The notes: a model not told the origin generated them from the sequence alone. A stretch of 64,000 nucleotides of DNA from Neorhizobium populisoli (GCF_019430945.1 NZ_JAHYCB010000005.1:434001-498000); one strand, 5' to 3'; positions 28,589 through 37,980 are shown, counted from the stretch's first letter. A program made the numbers and translations.

Positions 28589-29005
28589 ATGACGCAATTG
28601 CAGGTAACAGCCTCGCCCTCCCCCGAGGAACTGGCCGTCATCGCGGAAGGCCTCACGGCTTTCAACGATGCCGATGTCGGCCCATCCGGCCGCCAGCTGC
28701 TCGTCGTGCTGATCCGCGATATCGAGGGCAATGTCATCGGCGGGCTGAACGGTTATACCGCCTGGGGCTGGCTCTTTACCCAATTGCTGTTCATTCCCGA
28801 AGCTTTGCGCGGCAATGGCATGGCGGGCAAGCTGTTGACCGAGGCGGAAGCGGAAGCCCGCAATCGTGGCTGCCACGGCGCCTGGATCGACACGTTCAGC
28901 CCTGTTGCCCGCAAGGCCTACATGCGCCAGGGTTATGAAATCTTCGGCGAATTGCCGGAATTTCCGAAGGGCCGCACCCGCACCTTCCTCAAGAAGATGC
29001 TTTAG
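28589..29005 (+). CDS. GNAT acetyltransferase (first of tandem paralogues)
   Basis: A 138-residue GNAT-fold protein. The acetyl-CoA loop is IPEALRGNGMAGKLLTEAE, with an upstream beta bulge GGLNGYTAWGWLFTQLLF and a C-terminal ARKAYMRQGYEIFGEL. It starts 4 bases after the stop of the MoxR-operon membrane protein, so it is probably cotranscribed. The substrate is unknown. Confidence 0.85.
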   Translation: MTQLQVTASPSPEELAVIAEGLTAFNDADVGPSGRQLLVVLIRDIEGNVIGGLNGYTAWGWLFTQLLFIPEALRGNGMAGKLLTEAEAEARNRGCHGAWIDTFSPVARKAYMRQGYEIFGELPEFPKGRTRTFLKKML

Positions 29006-29058
29006 TTTATCCATTCGCTTCAATGCATCTGCAGTGTCGTAAAGCGTAGACGGTTTGC

Positions 29059-29478
29059 ATGGACATCGAGTTGAAACTAACCGAGGGCGTCTCCCCCGAA
29101 GACGAGGATATCATCCTCGAACATCTGAAGGCCTACAACGTTGCGACCTTCGGACAGAGCGACCGGCGGGAACTCGCGATACCGATCTACGACGAACACA
29201 ACAATCTGCTCGGCGGGCTGACGGGCTACACTGGCCGTGGCTGGCTCTATATCGGCATGCTGTTCGTGCCGGAAGAGATGCGCGGCAAAGGCTTGGCCGC
29301 ACGCATGCTCGACATGGCGGAACAGGAAGCCCGCGCCCGTGGCTGCATCGGCGCCTATATCGACACGATGAACCCGGATGCGCTGAGCGTCTACCTCAAG
29401 CAAGGTTATATCGAGATCGGCAGATTGAAGGGTCTCGCCCGAGGCCATGATGTGACCTGGCTGGAAAAGCGCTTCTAG
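29059..29478 (+). CDS. GNAT acetyltransferase (second of tandem paralogues)
   Basis: A 139-residue protein collinear with the preceding gene: GGLTGYTGRGWLYIGMLFVP, EEMRGKGLAARMLDMAEQEA, then YLKQGYIEIGRLKGL. The shared order and length show a tandem duplication that has since diverged considerably. The substrate is unknown. A gap of 53 bases separates it from its paralogue. Confidence 0.86.
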   Translation: MDIELKLTEGVSPEDEDIILEHLKAYNVATFGQSDRRELAIPIYDEHNNLLGGLTGYTGRGWLYIGMLFVPEEMRGKGLAARMLDMAEQEARARGCIGAYIDTMNPDALSVYLKQGYIEIGRLKGLARGHDVTWLEKRF

Positions 29479-29587
29479 GAGCGTTCCAAACGCCCGAAAT
29501 ACGAGCCGTCCCATCAACAAGAACAACTGGTTAGGCGAGCCACCTGATTCGATCCGAGAGCGGCTCGCCATGTCTTCGTGTTTTACA

Positions 29588-30901
29588 TCAGGCCAGCGAT
29601 GCCTGACGGGTTTCCGCATTGATCATGAGACCCGCAACGGCGGCGACCACCAACAGGCCGGCAAAAATGCCGATCGTCAGTTCAAGGCCATGGACCACGA
29701 CGTACCCCATGAGCGACGGCGCAAGCAGCCCGCCGAGGCGTGCCATCGCACCGGCGGCCCCCATTCCGGTAGCGCGCGTCGTCGTCGGATAGAGCTCGGG
29801 CGTATAGGCGTAAAGCGCGCCCCAGGTGCCGAGCAACGCGAAGCTCATCAGAAGCAGTGCGGCCCCAACCAGGACGGCGCTCCATGCCAGCACGAAGAGC
29901 AGGCAGCCCAGCGCCGAGAGCAGGCAGAATCCTACCAGTGTCGGCTTGCGGCCCCACTTTTCAACGCCGTAAGCGGCCAGCGCATAGCCCGGAATCTGAG
30001 CCAGTGCGACAAGCACCAGGAAACCATAGCCGCGCACGAAACCGAACCCTTCGCCCGCCAGCCTAGCCGGCATCCAGGTGAAGACACCGTAATAGGAGAC
30101 CGAAACCAGGAACCAGATCGCCAGGATCATGATGCTGCGCTGGCGCAACTCGCCGGAAAAGATACCGGTTGCCGTCACCGTTTTCGGCGAGGCGAGGCTG
30201 GTGCCGGGGGCAAGCTGCGGGTGACCGTTGACGACCAGCATGCGATCGACGATCGCCCTCGCCTCGTCGCCGCGGCCCGAGCGCAGCAGGTAAAGCGGCG
30301 ATTCCGGCACGAGGAAACGCAGGCCGATACCGGCCAGCGCCGGGATAGCGGTGACCGCGAAAATGTAACGCCAGGCATCCGCGACGCCTGCAAGGCTCGC
30401 ACCCCAGGCGGCCAGTGCCACGATCAGCGTACCGATGGCCCAAAAACCTTCCAGCAGGACCAGCCAACGTCCGCGGTTCTTCGCCGGCAGGAATTCCGCC
30501 ATCATCGCATAATCGACCGGCAGCGTGCCGCCGACGGCAGCGCCGGTCAGGAAACGCAGCACGAGAAGGATTTCGAAATTCGGTGCGAAGACGGAAAGCG
30601 TCCCGAACACTGCATCGCAGGCAACGGTGACGATCAGCACACGACGGCGACCGATCCGGTCGGCCAGCTTGCCGAAGCCGATGGCACCGAGCAGCATTCC
30701 GAGAAAGAACAGCGTTCCCGTCTGCAGTGCCTGCGGCACCGTCAGGCCAAATGTCGCGGCGATCGAGGCAGCGGTAAATCCAACCGCCAGAACCTGCATC
30801 GCATCCGCGGTCCAGACCAGACCGAATATGCCCATCAGCCGTCGCTGATAGGACCCAGCCCCGGCGCGATCAAGCGCTTCATCCATAGTGATTGCCGTCA
30901 T
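29588..30901 (-). CDS. MFS transporter, sugar/aromatic-acid symporter type
   Basis: A 437-residue protein with about 12 predicted helices. The inter-helix motif GKLADRIGRRRVLI (loop 2-3), RFLTGAAVGGTLPVDYAMMAEFLPAKNRGR and PTTTRATGMGAAGAMARLGG mark the sugar-porter/AAHS-like MFS branch. Start ATG 30901 (MTAITMDEALDRAG) is preferred over 30946. The substrate is likely a small organic acid, but this is unproven. It is convergent with the GNAT pair. Confidence 0.88.
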   Translation of the reverse strand: MTAITMDEALDRAGAGSYQRRLMGIFGLVWTADAMQVLAVGFTAASIAATFGLTVPQALQTGTLFFLGMLLGAIGFGKLADRIGRRRVLIVTVACDAVFGTLSVFAPNFEILLVLRFLTGAAVGGTLPVDYAMMAEFLPAKNRGRWLVLLEGFWAIGTLIVALAAWGASLAGVADAWRYIFAVTAIPALAGIGLRFLVPESPLYLLRSGRGDEARAIVDRMLVVNGHPQLAPGTSLASPKTVTATGIFSGELRQRSIMILAIWFLVSVSYYGVFTWMPARLAGEGFGFVRGYGFLVLVALAQIPGYALAAYGVEKWGRKPTLVGFCLLSALGCLLFVLAWSAVLVGAALLLMSFALLGTWGALYAYTPELYPTTTRATGMGAAGAMARLGGLLAPSLMGYVVVHGLELTIGIFAGLLVVAAVAGLMINAETRQASLA

Positions 30902-31029
30902 GCACCCCATCCCCCGAGTACCGCATGTGCCGAAGACATCACTCATGTGCCAGGCAGATCATGCGTAAGACACGAATCGCGCCGACAGTCATCGCCGGCG
31001 CCAAGCAGGGTTGGCTTAACGGACTTGTT

Positions 31030-31551
31030 CTATTCGCGCCAGCCAATAGTTCCTTTGAGACGCGGATGAACATCCTCGCCGATTGGAACGACAAGGACAC
31101 GGCCCGGATCGACCGGCCCGGGGAAATCCAGCGCGTTATAGGCAACCTTCTGGAAGCCGAGCGGGCCATAATACGGCGGGTCGCCGACCAGGATCACCGC
31201 TTCCGATCCCTTGCGCCTCGCCGCTTCGATGGCAATCCGCACCAGCTCGCGGCCGATGCCCATGTTCTTGTGCGACGGCCGCACGGCGAGCGGCCCAAGC
31301 AGATGACCTTTGACACCTCCGGCCAGAACCGGGGTCATCCGCACCGACGCGATCGTCTCGCCGTCATCGGCGCAGATAAAGGAAAGCGAGCGGTCATGGG
31401 CGCCCTGCTCACGGATGCGTGCTGCGGCACGGGTATGCCGCCCGGGGCCGAAAGCCTCGGCATTGATCAACTCGATGACGTCGTCATGCGATGCGTCTTC
31501 GGTGAGATAGACGAGTTCGTGCTTGTAGAGGTGCTGATGCTGCTGAGACAT
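31030..31551 (-). CDS. GNAT acetyltransferase (YhbS-like)
   Basis: A 173-residue N-acetyltransferase. LGPLAVRPSHKNMGIGRELVRIAIEAARRKG holds the acetyl-CoA motif A (key part SHKNMGIGRELV), and VILVGDPPYYGPLGFQKV is the YhbS-type C-terminal motif. ATG 31551 was chosen because the 13 residues upstream look spurious; neither start has a good Shine-Dalgarno. It is separate from the small tandem GNAT genes and not closely related to them. Confidence 0.85.
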   Translation of the reverse strand: MSQQHQHLYKHELVYLTEDASHDDVIELINAEAFGPGRHTRAAARIREQGAHDRSLSFICADDGETIASVRMTPVLAGGVKGHLLGPLAVRPSHKNMGIGRELVRIAIEAARRKGSEAVILVGDPPYYGPLGFQKVAYNALDFPGPVDPGRVLVVPIGEDVHPRLKGTIGWRE

Positions 31552-31833
31552 AGGGAGACTGAAGCCGTAGAAAATGAGCGGACAGGACAAGGCATCTCGT
31601 TGGCGCCATTCAAGGCGCCTTCATCGAAGATCAGCGTCGTCGCAGTGCCCGTGCTTCAGTCATGGAAAGCCTTGGTCCCCAGAATTGTGACAAGCGACGT
31701 AGCAGGAAAATTTTATCGCGTCCAATCCAAAACGCAGCGTTCATAAAAACTTGCCTCGCATTCTTTTCGCCCTGTCGTATCTATGGCGTCAAGGACACAC
31801 CTCGCCCTTCAAGGGCGCACCAAGGAGATGAAC

Positions 31834-32823
31834 ATGGGCATGCTCGTCGATGGAAAATGGCAGGACGTCTGGTACGATACCAAGGCGAGCAAGGGTCATT
31901 TCAAGCGCAGCGAATCGCAGTTCCGCAACTGGCTGACGGCGGATGGCTCTGCCGGACCGACCGGCAAGGGCGGCTTCAAGGCGGAAGCCGGGCGTTACCA
32001 CCTTTATGTTTCCTACGCCTGTCCCTGGGCGCACCGCACGCTGATCTTCCGCAAGCTGAAAAAGCTCGAGGACCTGATCTCAGTTTCCGTCGTGGACTAT
32101 CTGATGCTGGAAAACGGCTGGGAGTTCAAAACGCGTGATGGCGCCACTGGGGATGACCTCTATGGCCTCGATTATCTCTATCAGCTCTATCTGAAGGCCG
32201 ATCCGAATTATACTGGCCGCGTCACCGTGCCGATCCTGTGGGACAAGCAGGAGCAGACGATCGTCTCCAACGAGAGCGCGGAAATCATCCGCATGCTCAA
32301 TACCGCTTTCGACGACCTCACCGGATCGACGGCGGATTATTATCCGGAAGCGCTGCGCAGCGAGATCGATGCGCTCAATGCAACGATCTACGACACCGTC
32401 AACAACGGCGTCTACAAGGCCGGCTTCGCCACCACGCAGGACGCCTATGAGCAGGCGATCGGCAAGCTTTTCGAAACGCTGGATACGCTGGACAAGCGCC
32501 TTTCCGCCAGCCGTTATCTTTTCGGAGATCAGCAGACGGAAGCCGATTGGCGGCTATTCACCACGCTGCTTCGCTTCGATCCGGTCTATGTCGGCCACTT
32601 CAAATGCAACATCCGCCGGATCGAGGACTATCCGAACATTTCCGGATATCTGCGCGACCTCTACCAGCATCCCGGCGTGGCTGAGACCTGCAATCTCCTG
32701 CATATCAAGAACCACTATTACCAGAGCCACAAGACGATCAATCCGACCGGCATCGTGCCTGTCGGCCCCATGATCGATCTCGATGCGCCACATGGGCGGG
32801 AGAATATCCGGCAGGCAGCCTGA
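31834..32823 (+). CDS. Glutathionyl-hydroquinone reductase (glutathione transferase family)
   Basis: A 329-residue Xi-class GST. The catalytic Cys is in SYACPWAHR (Cys63), followed by VTVPILWDKQEQTIVSNESA (the cis-Pro and SNES that bind glutathione) and the C-terminal helical domain with LFTTLLRFDPVYVGHFKCN. This family (ECM4/YqjG/PcpF) reduces glutathionyl-hydroquinones. AAGGAG precedes the ATG at 31834 with 6 bases between; an in-frame start at 31783 is less likely. Confidence 0.92.
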   Translation: MGMLVDGKWQDVWYDTKASKGHFKRSESQFRNWLTADGSAGPTGKGGFKAEAGRYHLYVSYACPWAHRTLIFRKLKKLEDLISVSVVDYLMLENGWEFKTRDGATGDDLYGLDYLYQLYLKADPNYTGRVTVPILWDKQEQTIVSNESAEIIRMLNTAFDDLTGSTADYYPEALRSEIDALNATIYDTVNNGVYKAGFATTQDAYEQAIGKLFETLDTLDKRLSASRYLFGDQQTEADWRLFTTLLRFDPVYVGHFKCNIRRIEDYPNISGYLRDLYQHPGVAETCNLLHIKNHYYQSHKTINPTGIVPVGPMIDLDAPHGRENIRQAA

Positions 32824-32827
32824 AGGC

Positions 32828-33316
32828 CTACCATTCGTCGGACTTCGCGGCCTCGCCGCTCAGTTCCTTCAGGCGCCGGACGGTCGCGCTCGTCACCTCC
32901 TTCGGGAGAGCGTCGAGCGCGAAGAACCCGCTTTCGGCGATCTCGCGATCCGGCTTCCGCGGCGCCGTCTGCTCCACCGTCACGCGATAGAAGATCACAT
33001 GGTCGCGCTTGCTGACGCGCCGATTGTAATAGACGTGGAAAAGCTGCGGCTCGCCGATGATTTCCAGGTTGCCCTCCTCGCGCAGCTCCTTGCGAAGCGC
33101 GCCGATCGCCGTTTCGCGCAGCTCCATGCCGCCGCCCGGCATATACCAGCCCGGCACATAGGTATGGCGTACCAAGAACACGCGGCCCTCGCGATCGAAA
33201 CAGGCCGCCCGCACCCCAAGCGTCATGCCCCGCAGAATGAAGAAGGCGCGGTGCAGCAGCCAGGTGACGATCCTCGTCCAGGGACCACGGATTTCCGGGA
33301 TTCCTTGTTCGCTCAT
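32828..33316 (-). CDS. NUDIX hydrolase
   Basis: A 162-residue hydrolase. The Nudix box runs from GGGMELRETAIGALRKEL to REEGN (residues ~77-99), with RHTYVPGWYMPGGGM just before. It ends 5 bases from the convergent GST gene. Related rhizobial proteins are annotated only as NUDIX; the substrate is unknown. Confidence 0.86.
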   Translation of the reverse strand: MSEQGIPEIRGPWTRIVTWLLHRAFFILRGMTLGVRAACFDREGRVFLVRHTYVPGWYMPGGGMELRETAIGALRKELREEGNLEIIGEPQLFHVYYNRRVSKRDHVIFYRVTVEQTAPRKPDREIAESGFFALDALPKEVTSATVRRLKELSGEAAKSDEW

Positions 33317-33381
33317 TCATAACTCCGGGAGCCGCCAGAAATTCGATAACGATTTACCGGCTTATGCGTTATGTCTGCGCC

Positions 33382-34335
33382 ATGTTCAAATTCGCGCATA
33401 TTTCAGACATCCATCTCGGGCCACTTCCAAAGCTGACGCTCAGGGAACTCTTTTCCAAGCGGATCACCGGCTTTGTGAACTGGCACCGCAACCGGCGCAA
33501 GCATCTTTTCGTCAATACGCTCGACCTGCTGTTGAGCGATCTGAAAATGCACGAACCGGACCAGCTCGTTATTACCGGCGATCTCGTCAATCTTGCGACC
33601 AAGATCGAGACCCGGCTGGCGGGCGAATGGCTGCGCACCATCGGCGATCCGCATGACACGACCGTCGTCCCCGGCAATCACGACGCCTATGTGCCGGGCG
33701 CCCACGACAAGTCCGTCAACGAATGGTATCCGTTCATCAAGAGCGACGACGATCCGGCAGAATGGCCAGAAGACGACCATATCTTTCCGACTATGCGACG
33801 CCGCGGACCGCTCGCCATCATCGGTTGCTCGACCTCGAACGCCACCCTGCCCTTTTCCGCATCCGGCTATTATGGCTCGAGGCAGGCGCGCGAAACCGTC
33901 AACCTCTTGAAGAAGGCCGGCGAAGAAGGCCTCTTCCGCGTCGTGCTGATCCATCATCCGCCGATCCGCGGTGCGGCATCTTCTCACAAGCGGATGCTCG
34001 GCATCCGCCGTTTCGCTGCAGCGATTTCCACCGGCGGCGCCGAGCTCGTGCTGCATGGCCACACCCATCTCAACACGCTCTATTGGCTGAAAAGCCATAG
34101 CGGTCAGGTGCCGGTAATCGGCATCGCATCCGCCTCCCAAGGGCCTGGCGGTCACAAGCCGCGCGCCGCCTACAATCTTTTCACACTCTCCGGTGAACCG
34201 GGCGCCTGGAACCTGCTCTGGGATCGCCACAGCCTGACGGAAAGCGGCGATGGGGTAGCGCTCGACAACAGCCGGCTTCTGTCCGGTGAAATTCCTGCGC
34301 CCATGGCGATTCCCGAAGCGGCCAGAATGTTGTAG
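33382..34335 (+). CDS. Calcineurin-like metallophosphoesterase
   Basis: A 317-residue phosphoesterase with all five metal-binding motifs: FAHISDIHLG, ITGDLVN, VVPGNHDAY, LIHHPP and LHGHTHLN. It resembles bacterial cyclic-nucleotide or DNA-repair-type phosphodiesterases, but no extra domain narrows this down. ATG 33382 was chosen over 33364 because the family begins with the first strand F(K/R)FAHISD. It is divergent from the NUDIX gene, sharing a 65-base promoter gap. Confidence 0.9.
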   Translation: MFKFAHISDIHLGPLPKLTLRELFSKRITGFVNWHRNRRKHLFVNTLDLLLSDLKMHEPDQLVITGDLVNLATKIETRLAGEWLRTIGDPHDTTVVPGNHDAYVPGAHDKSVNEWYPFIKSDDDPAEWPEDDHIFPTMRRRGPLAIIGCSTSNATLPFSASGYYGSRQARETVNLLKKAGEEGLFRVVLIHHPPIRGAASSHKRMLGIRRFAAAISTGGAELVLHGHTHLNTLYWLKSHSGQVPVIGIASASQGPGGHKPRAAYNLFTLSGEPGAWNLLWDRHSLTESGDGVALDNSRLLSGEIPAPMAIPEAARML

Positions 34336-34434
34336 AATATTGGCTGGGATTGTTGCGGTATCGCCACATTCCCGTCATAGCTGATATAGATCGACGACAT
34401 CGTAACGCATATCGAGTGAAGCCGTCCCCTGTTC

Positions 34435-34911
34435 ATGAGCCAGCCGAGCCCCACGACCGACATCCGGCGCGATATCGTCGCCCTCCTGCCGCGCCTGCGC
34501 CGGTTTGCGCTGACGCTTGCCGGAAAGGCCGCCGAGGCCGATGACCTGGTGCGCGGGGCGACCACCCGGGCGATCCAGAAAAGCCATCACTGGAAAGGCG
34601 AAGGCCGCATCGAGAATTGGCTTTTCAGCCTGATCCGCGCCACATGGGCCGACGAATTGAAGAAGCGCCGCCGGGCTGGGCAAAACACGGTCATGGGTCA
34701 CGATAAGGAGGACCGCCGCGCCACGCCCTCGGCACTGTTGCTTCCCGAGGGATTTGCAAGCGCTATCCTGCTGACGGATGTCGAAGGGTTTACCTATACC
34801 GAGGCGGCCGCCATCCTGGGCATCCCCACCGATCTCCTCTCCTCTCGCCTCTGCGCCGCCCGCCTCAGCCTGGCTGCAGCCGGAAACGAGACAAGCGAGC
34901 GGAGAGCCTGA
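34435..34911 (+). CDS. ECF-type RNA polymerase sigma factor
   Basis: A 158-residue sigma factor. Region 2 spans LLPRLRRFALTLAG to GRIENWLFSLIRATWADELK, and region 4 is ILLTDVEGFTYTEAAAILGIP with LLSSRLCAARLSL as the recognition helix. It is followed 4 bases later by a membrane anti-sigma gene, the standard cognate pair. The signal and regulon are unknown. No obvious ECF autopromoter was found in the 99 bases upstream. Confidence 0.88.
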   Translation: MSQPSPTTDIRRDIVALLPRLRRFALTLAGKAAEADDLVRGATTRAIQKSHHWKGEGRIENWLFSLIRATWADELKKRRRAGQNTVMGHDKEDRRATPSALLLPEGFASAILLTDVEGFTYTEAAAILGIPTDLLSSRLCAARLSLAAAGNETSERRA

Positions 34912-34915
34912 GAAC

Positions 34916-35761
34916 ATGAATGCCCTGCAACCCTCGCCGCTGGAATTGCGGCTTTCCGCCTATATCGACGGACAGGCCGACGAACAGGAAAGGCACGACC
35001 TTGAGGCTTTGCTGGTCAACGATCCGCAGGCGCGCGCATTGCATGAAGTTCTCAAACGCGGCGCCGATCTCGGCCGCCGCGTTTTCGACGACATGCTGAA
35101 GGAACCGGTGCCGCTCGATCTGGTTCGCGGCATCAAGAATGCGCCCCTGCCCCGCAAAGCGGTTCGCCTGCCGCATGCGCCCCGCCCGAACTTTGCTTTC
35201 AAACCATCCGCACCACAATTTCTGGGCGTGTGCCTGGCTCTGTTTCTGGTCGGCGGCGGCATCGGCTACGTGGTCGGGACCAATCCGATCGTTCCGGAAC
35301 AGCTGAGATTTTCCGCAGCGTCTGCCAGCAACCGCGACTGGCTGGACGATATCGTCGCTCATTACCGGCTCTACTCGCGCCAGACCAACCACCTGACGGA
35401 AATCCCGGCGGACCGGCCAGCCGACATCCTCGAATGGCTGACCACCAATACCGGTGTCAGCTTCCGTATCCCCGATCTCAGCGTCAGCGGCCTGACCTTC
35501 CAGGGCGCCCGCCTGTTCGCCGCCGGCGGCGTGCCGGTCGGCCAGTTGATCTATCGCCGTAACGACGGCGACGGTGACCCGGACGTGATCGCCATCACCT
35601 TCACCAAGACGCGCCCCGAGGGCAATCGCTCGATCGAGGAAATCCGCAACGATACCGGCCTCGTCACCTGGGTCTCCCCGCTCGCGACCTACATGATCGT
35701 CGGCCCGTCTTCGGCGGCAGACCTGGACGATATTGCGGCGAAGGCTGCAGGGCTGCTCTGA
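34916..35761 (+). CDS. Membrane anti-sigma factor
   Basis: A 281-residue protein. The N-terminal segment ELRLSAYIDGQADEQERHDLE is the anti-sigma-domain pattern (without the zinc-binding His-x3-Cys-x2-Cys). One membrane helix lies at ~103-120 (FLGVCLALFLVGGGIGYVVG), followed by a ~150-residue extracytoplasmic domain. It would hold the upstream ECF sigma factor at the membrane. The true start is ATG 34916; the frame is open further upstream inside the sigma gene. Confidence 0.87.
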   Translation: MNALQPSPLELRLSAYIDGQADEQERHDLEALLVNDPQARALHEVLKRGADLGRRVFDDMLKEPVPLDLVRGIKNAPLPRKAVRLPHAPRPNFAFKPSAPQFLGVCLALFLVGGGIGYVVGTNPIVPEQLRFSAASASNRDWLDDIVAHYRLYSRQTNHLTEIPADRPADILEWLTTNTGVSFRIPDLSVSGLTFQGARLFAAGGVPVGQLIYRRNDGDGDPDVIAITFTKTRPEGNRSIEEIRNDTGLVTWVSPLATYMIVGPSSAADLDDIAAKAAGLL

Positions 35762-35858
35762 TTTTGCCGTAGGACAAAAACCCGGCGGCCTTTCAAAACC
35801 TCTTGCAATTTATACCGCAAATCCGCGTATGATCGGCAATCAACAAGAGGAGCGAGTG

Positions 35859-35981
35859 ATGGCTAAAGGTCAAGTTCGGAGCAACAAGGAAACCCGCAAA
35901 CCGAAAAAGGACAAGGCGCCGGCAAAAGCCAGCCCGACTCTCGGTTCGCAGGTCAAGGACAGCGACACCAAGAAAAAGTAA
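35859..35981 (+). CDS. 40-residue Lys-rich small protein
   Basis: ATG 35859 has AGAGGAG at good spacing and opens a very basic, probably disordered peptide: MAKGQVRSNKETRKPKKDKA and a KKK end. Short Lys-rich proteins of this pattern recur in rhizobia, often near stress genes. Its position 97 bases after the anti-sigma gene could mean it belongs to the ECF regulon. Function unknown. Confidence 0.65.
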   Translation: MAKGQVRSNKETRKPKKDKAPAKASPTLGSQVKDSDTKKK

Positions 35982-36090
35982 GCACCGGCGCATTTTCGCC
36001 GACCGGCTGAAGCGCCGGGTCACGACGTGATCCGGCGGCACGGTGTTTGGCGGGCTTGCGCGGAGAATACGGGTATTTGTCCAAAACTAA

Positions 36091-36120
36091 AAAGGCTGCC
36101 CTACAAGAGAGGCGGCCTTT
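36091..36120. terminator. Hairpin terminator between the small Lys-rich gene and leuA
   Basis: AAAGGCTGCC and GGCGGCCTTT form a 10-bp stem with one mismatch and a 10-base loop; ATATTTTTG follows on the forward strand. It lies 40 bases past the leuA stop and serves the convergent genes. Confidence 0.6.
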
Positions 36121-36159
36121 CATATTTTTGAACACTGACGGCGCGCGCTCAGTCGCCGC

Positions 36160-37869
36160 TCAGCGTTTCTCTTCCAGCACCCGGTTCGCCGCCGAGACGA
36201 TCGCCTCCAGCGAAGCCGCCACGATGTTCTTGTTCACACCGGCGCCGAACAGTTTTCCGCCCGGATGCTCCATCTCCACATAGGCGATGGCCGAAGCGTT
36301 CGAGCCGTGCTGCAGCGAGTGCTCCGAATAGTCGTTCACGGAGAGCTCAATGCCGAGATAGGTCGACAGCGCGTTGATAAAGCCGTCGATCGGGCCGGTT
36401 CCCTTGCCCTCGATGCGCTTCACCTCACCGCCGTCGGTGATCTCGGCAGCCACGACCCGGATGCCCCTATGGTCGGCGCCGGCCGGATAGGTGTGGTGAT
36501 CGACGAATTTTAATCGCGCACCCGGCTGCTCGACATAACGCTCCATAAAGCGTTCGTAGATCTTCTTCGAAGGAAGCTCCTTGCCCTCTTCGTCGGTAAT
36601 CCGCTGGATTTCCTCACGATACTCGACCTGCAGGTTGCGCGGCAGGTTCAAGCCGTAGTCTTCCTGCAGGATATAGGCGATGCCGCCTTTGCCGGACTGC
36701 GAGTTGATACGGATGATCGCCTCGTAAGACCGGCCGACATCGCGCGGATCGATCGGCAGGTAAGGCACTTCCCAGACCGGATGATTGGCGACCTTGATCG
36801 CCTTCATGCCCTTGTTGATCGCATCCTGGTGGGAGCCGGAAAACGCGGTGTAGACCAGCTCACCGACGTAAGGATGACGCTCCGGAATGACCATTTCGTT
36901 GGAATATTCGTAGACGGTCTTGATCCGCTCGATATCGGAGCAATCCAGTTCCGGATCGACGCCTTGCGTGTACATGTTGAGCGCCAACGTCACGACGTCG
37001 ACATTACCGGTGCGCTCGCCATTGCCGAATAGCGTGCCTTCGACACGATCCGCACCCGCCATCAGGCCAAGCTCGGTCGCGGCAATGCCGGTGCCGCGGT
37101 CGTTATGGGGATGCAACGAGATGATGATGTTTTCGCGGTTGTCGATCTGTCGGCACATCCACTCGATCTGGTCGGCGTAGATGTTCGGCGTCGCCATCTC
37201 GACGGTCGACGGCAGGTTGATGATCAGCTTGTTGTCGGCGGTCGGCTTCACTTCGGCGATGACCGCATTGCAGATTTCCAAAGCCACTTCCAGCTCTGTA
37301 CCGGTAAAGCTCTCCGGCGAATACTGGAAACGGTAACCGCCGCCAGCCTTTGCTGCCATGTCGGTGATCATCTTGGCAGCATCCACCGCGATCTGCTTGA
37401 TGCCATTGACGTCCTTGGCGAACACCACGCGGCGCTGCAATTCAGACGTCGAATTGTAGAAGTGGATGATCGGCTTGTGGGCGCCCTGCAACGACTCGAA
37501 CGTCCGGGTGATCAGCTCGGGCCGGCACTGAACCAGCACCTGCAGGGAAACATCCTCCGGCACGCCGCCCTCTTCGACGCACCAGCGGGCAAAGTCGAAA
37601 TCGGTCTGCGAGGCCGACGGAAAGCCGATCTCGATTTCCTTGAAGCCCATGTCGAGCAACAGCTTGAACATGCGGGCCTTGCGGTCGTGGCCCATCGGGT
37701 TGACCAGCGACTGGTTGCCGTCGCGCAGGTCGACCGAGCACCAGATCGGCGCTTTGTCTATGACCTTCGAAGGCCAGGTGCGGTCGGGAATGTTGATGGT
37801 CGGATAGGCGCGATATTTCATCGCCGCGCTGGGCATGCCGGATTTCTGGGAGGAGTTGTTGGCGTCCAT
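36160..37869 (-). CDS. leuA: 2-isopropylmalate synthase
   Basis: A 569-residue enzyme making 2-isopropylmalate from acetyl-CoA and 2-oxoisovalerate, the committing step to leucine. The HMGL-like barrel has WCSVDLRDGNQSLVNPM and LHPHNDRGTGIAATELGLM; the C-terminal LeuA regulatory domain (about 440-560) carries allosteric leucine binding. ATG 37869 (MDANNSSQKSG) was taken; the upstream 15 codons look non-coding. This is the long LeuA2-like type used in alphaproteobacteria. A leader with a Leu-rich peptide ORF precedes it (38026-38130). Confidence 0.96.
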   Translation of the reverse strand: MDANNSSQKSGMPSAAMKYRAYPTINIPDRTWPSKVIDKAPIWCSVDLRDGNQSLVNPMGHDRKARMFKLLLDMGFKEIEIGFPSASQTDFDFARWCVEEGGVPEDVSLQVLVQCRPELITRTFESLQGAHKPIIHFYNSTSELQRRVVFAKDVNGIKQIAVDAAKMITDMAAKAGGGYRFQYSPESFTGTELEVALEICNAVIAEVKPTADNKLIINLPSTVEMATPNIYADQIEWMCRQIDNRENIIISLHPHNDRGTGIAATELGLMAGADRVEGTLFGNGERTGNVDVVTLALNMYTQGVDPELDCSDIERIKTVYEYSNEMVIPERHPYVGELVYTAFSGSHQDAINKGMKAIKVANHPVWEVPYLPIDPRDVGRSYEAIIRINSQSGKGGIAYILQEDYGLNLPRNLQVEYREEIQRITDEEGKELPSKKIYERFMERYVEQPGARLKFVDHHTYPAGADHRGIRVVAAEITDGGEVKRIEGKGTGPIDGFINALSTYLGIELSVNDYSEHSLQHGSNASAIAYVEMEHPGGKLFGAGVNKNIVAASLEAIVSAANRVLEEKR

Positions 37870-37980
37870 GGTCGTCGTCTCTTCTCGCTTCACGCGTCGA
37901 ACGGCACCCATCAAGGGAAAAAGCCGTCGCTGACACGGACCTTTATCGGTCTAGTATAGCAGGGTCTTGAATGTTCGTGA

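Noticed and set aside
29570..31069. 499-codon forward frame
   Set aside because: It is antisense to the MFS transporter gene and rich in Gln/Arg/His, the usual product of a high-GC shadow frame.
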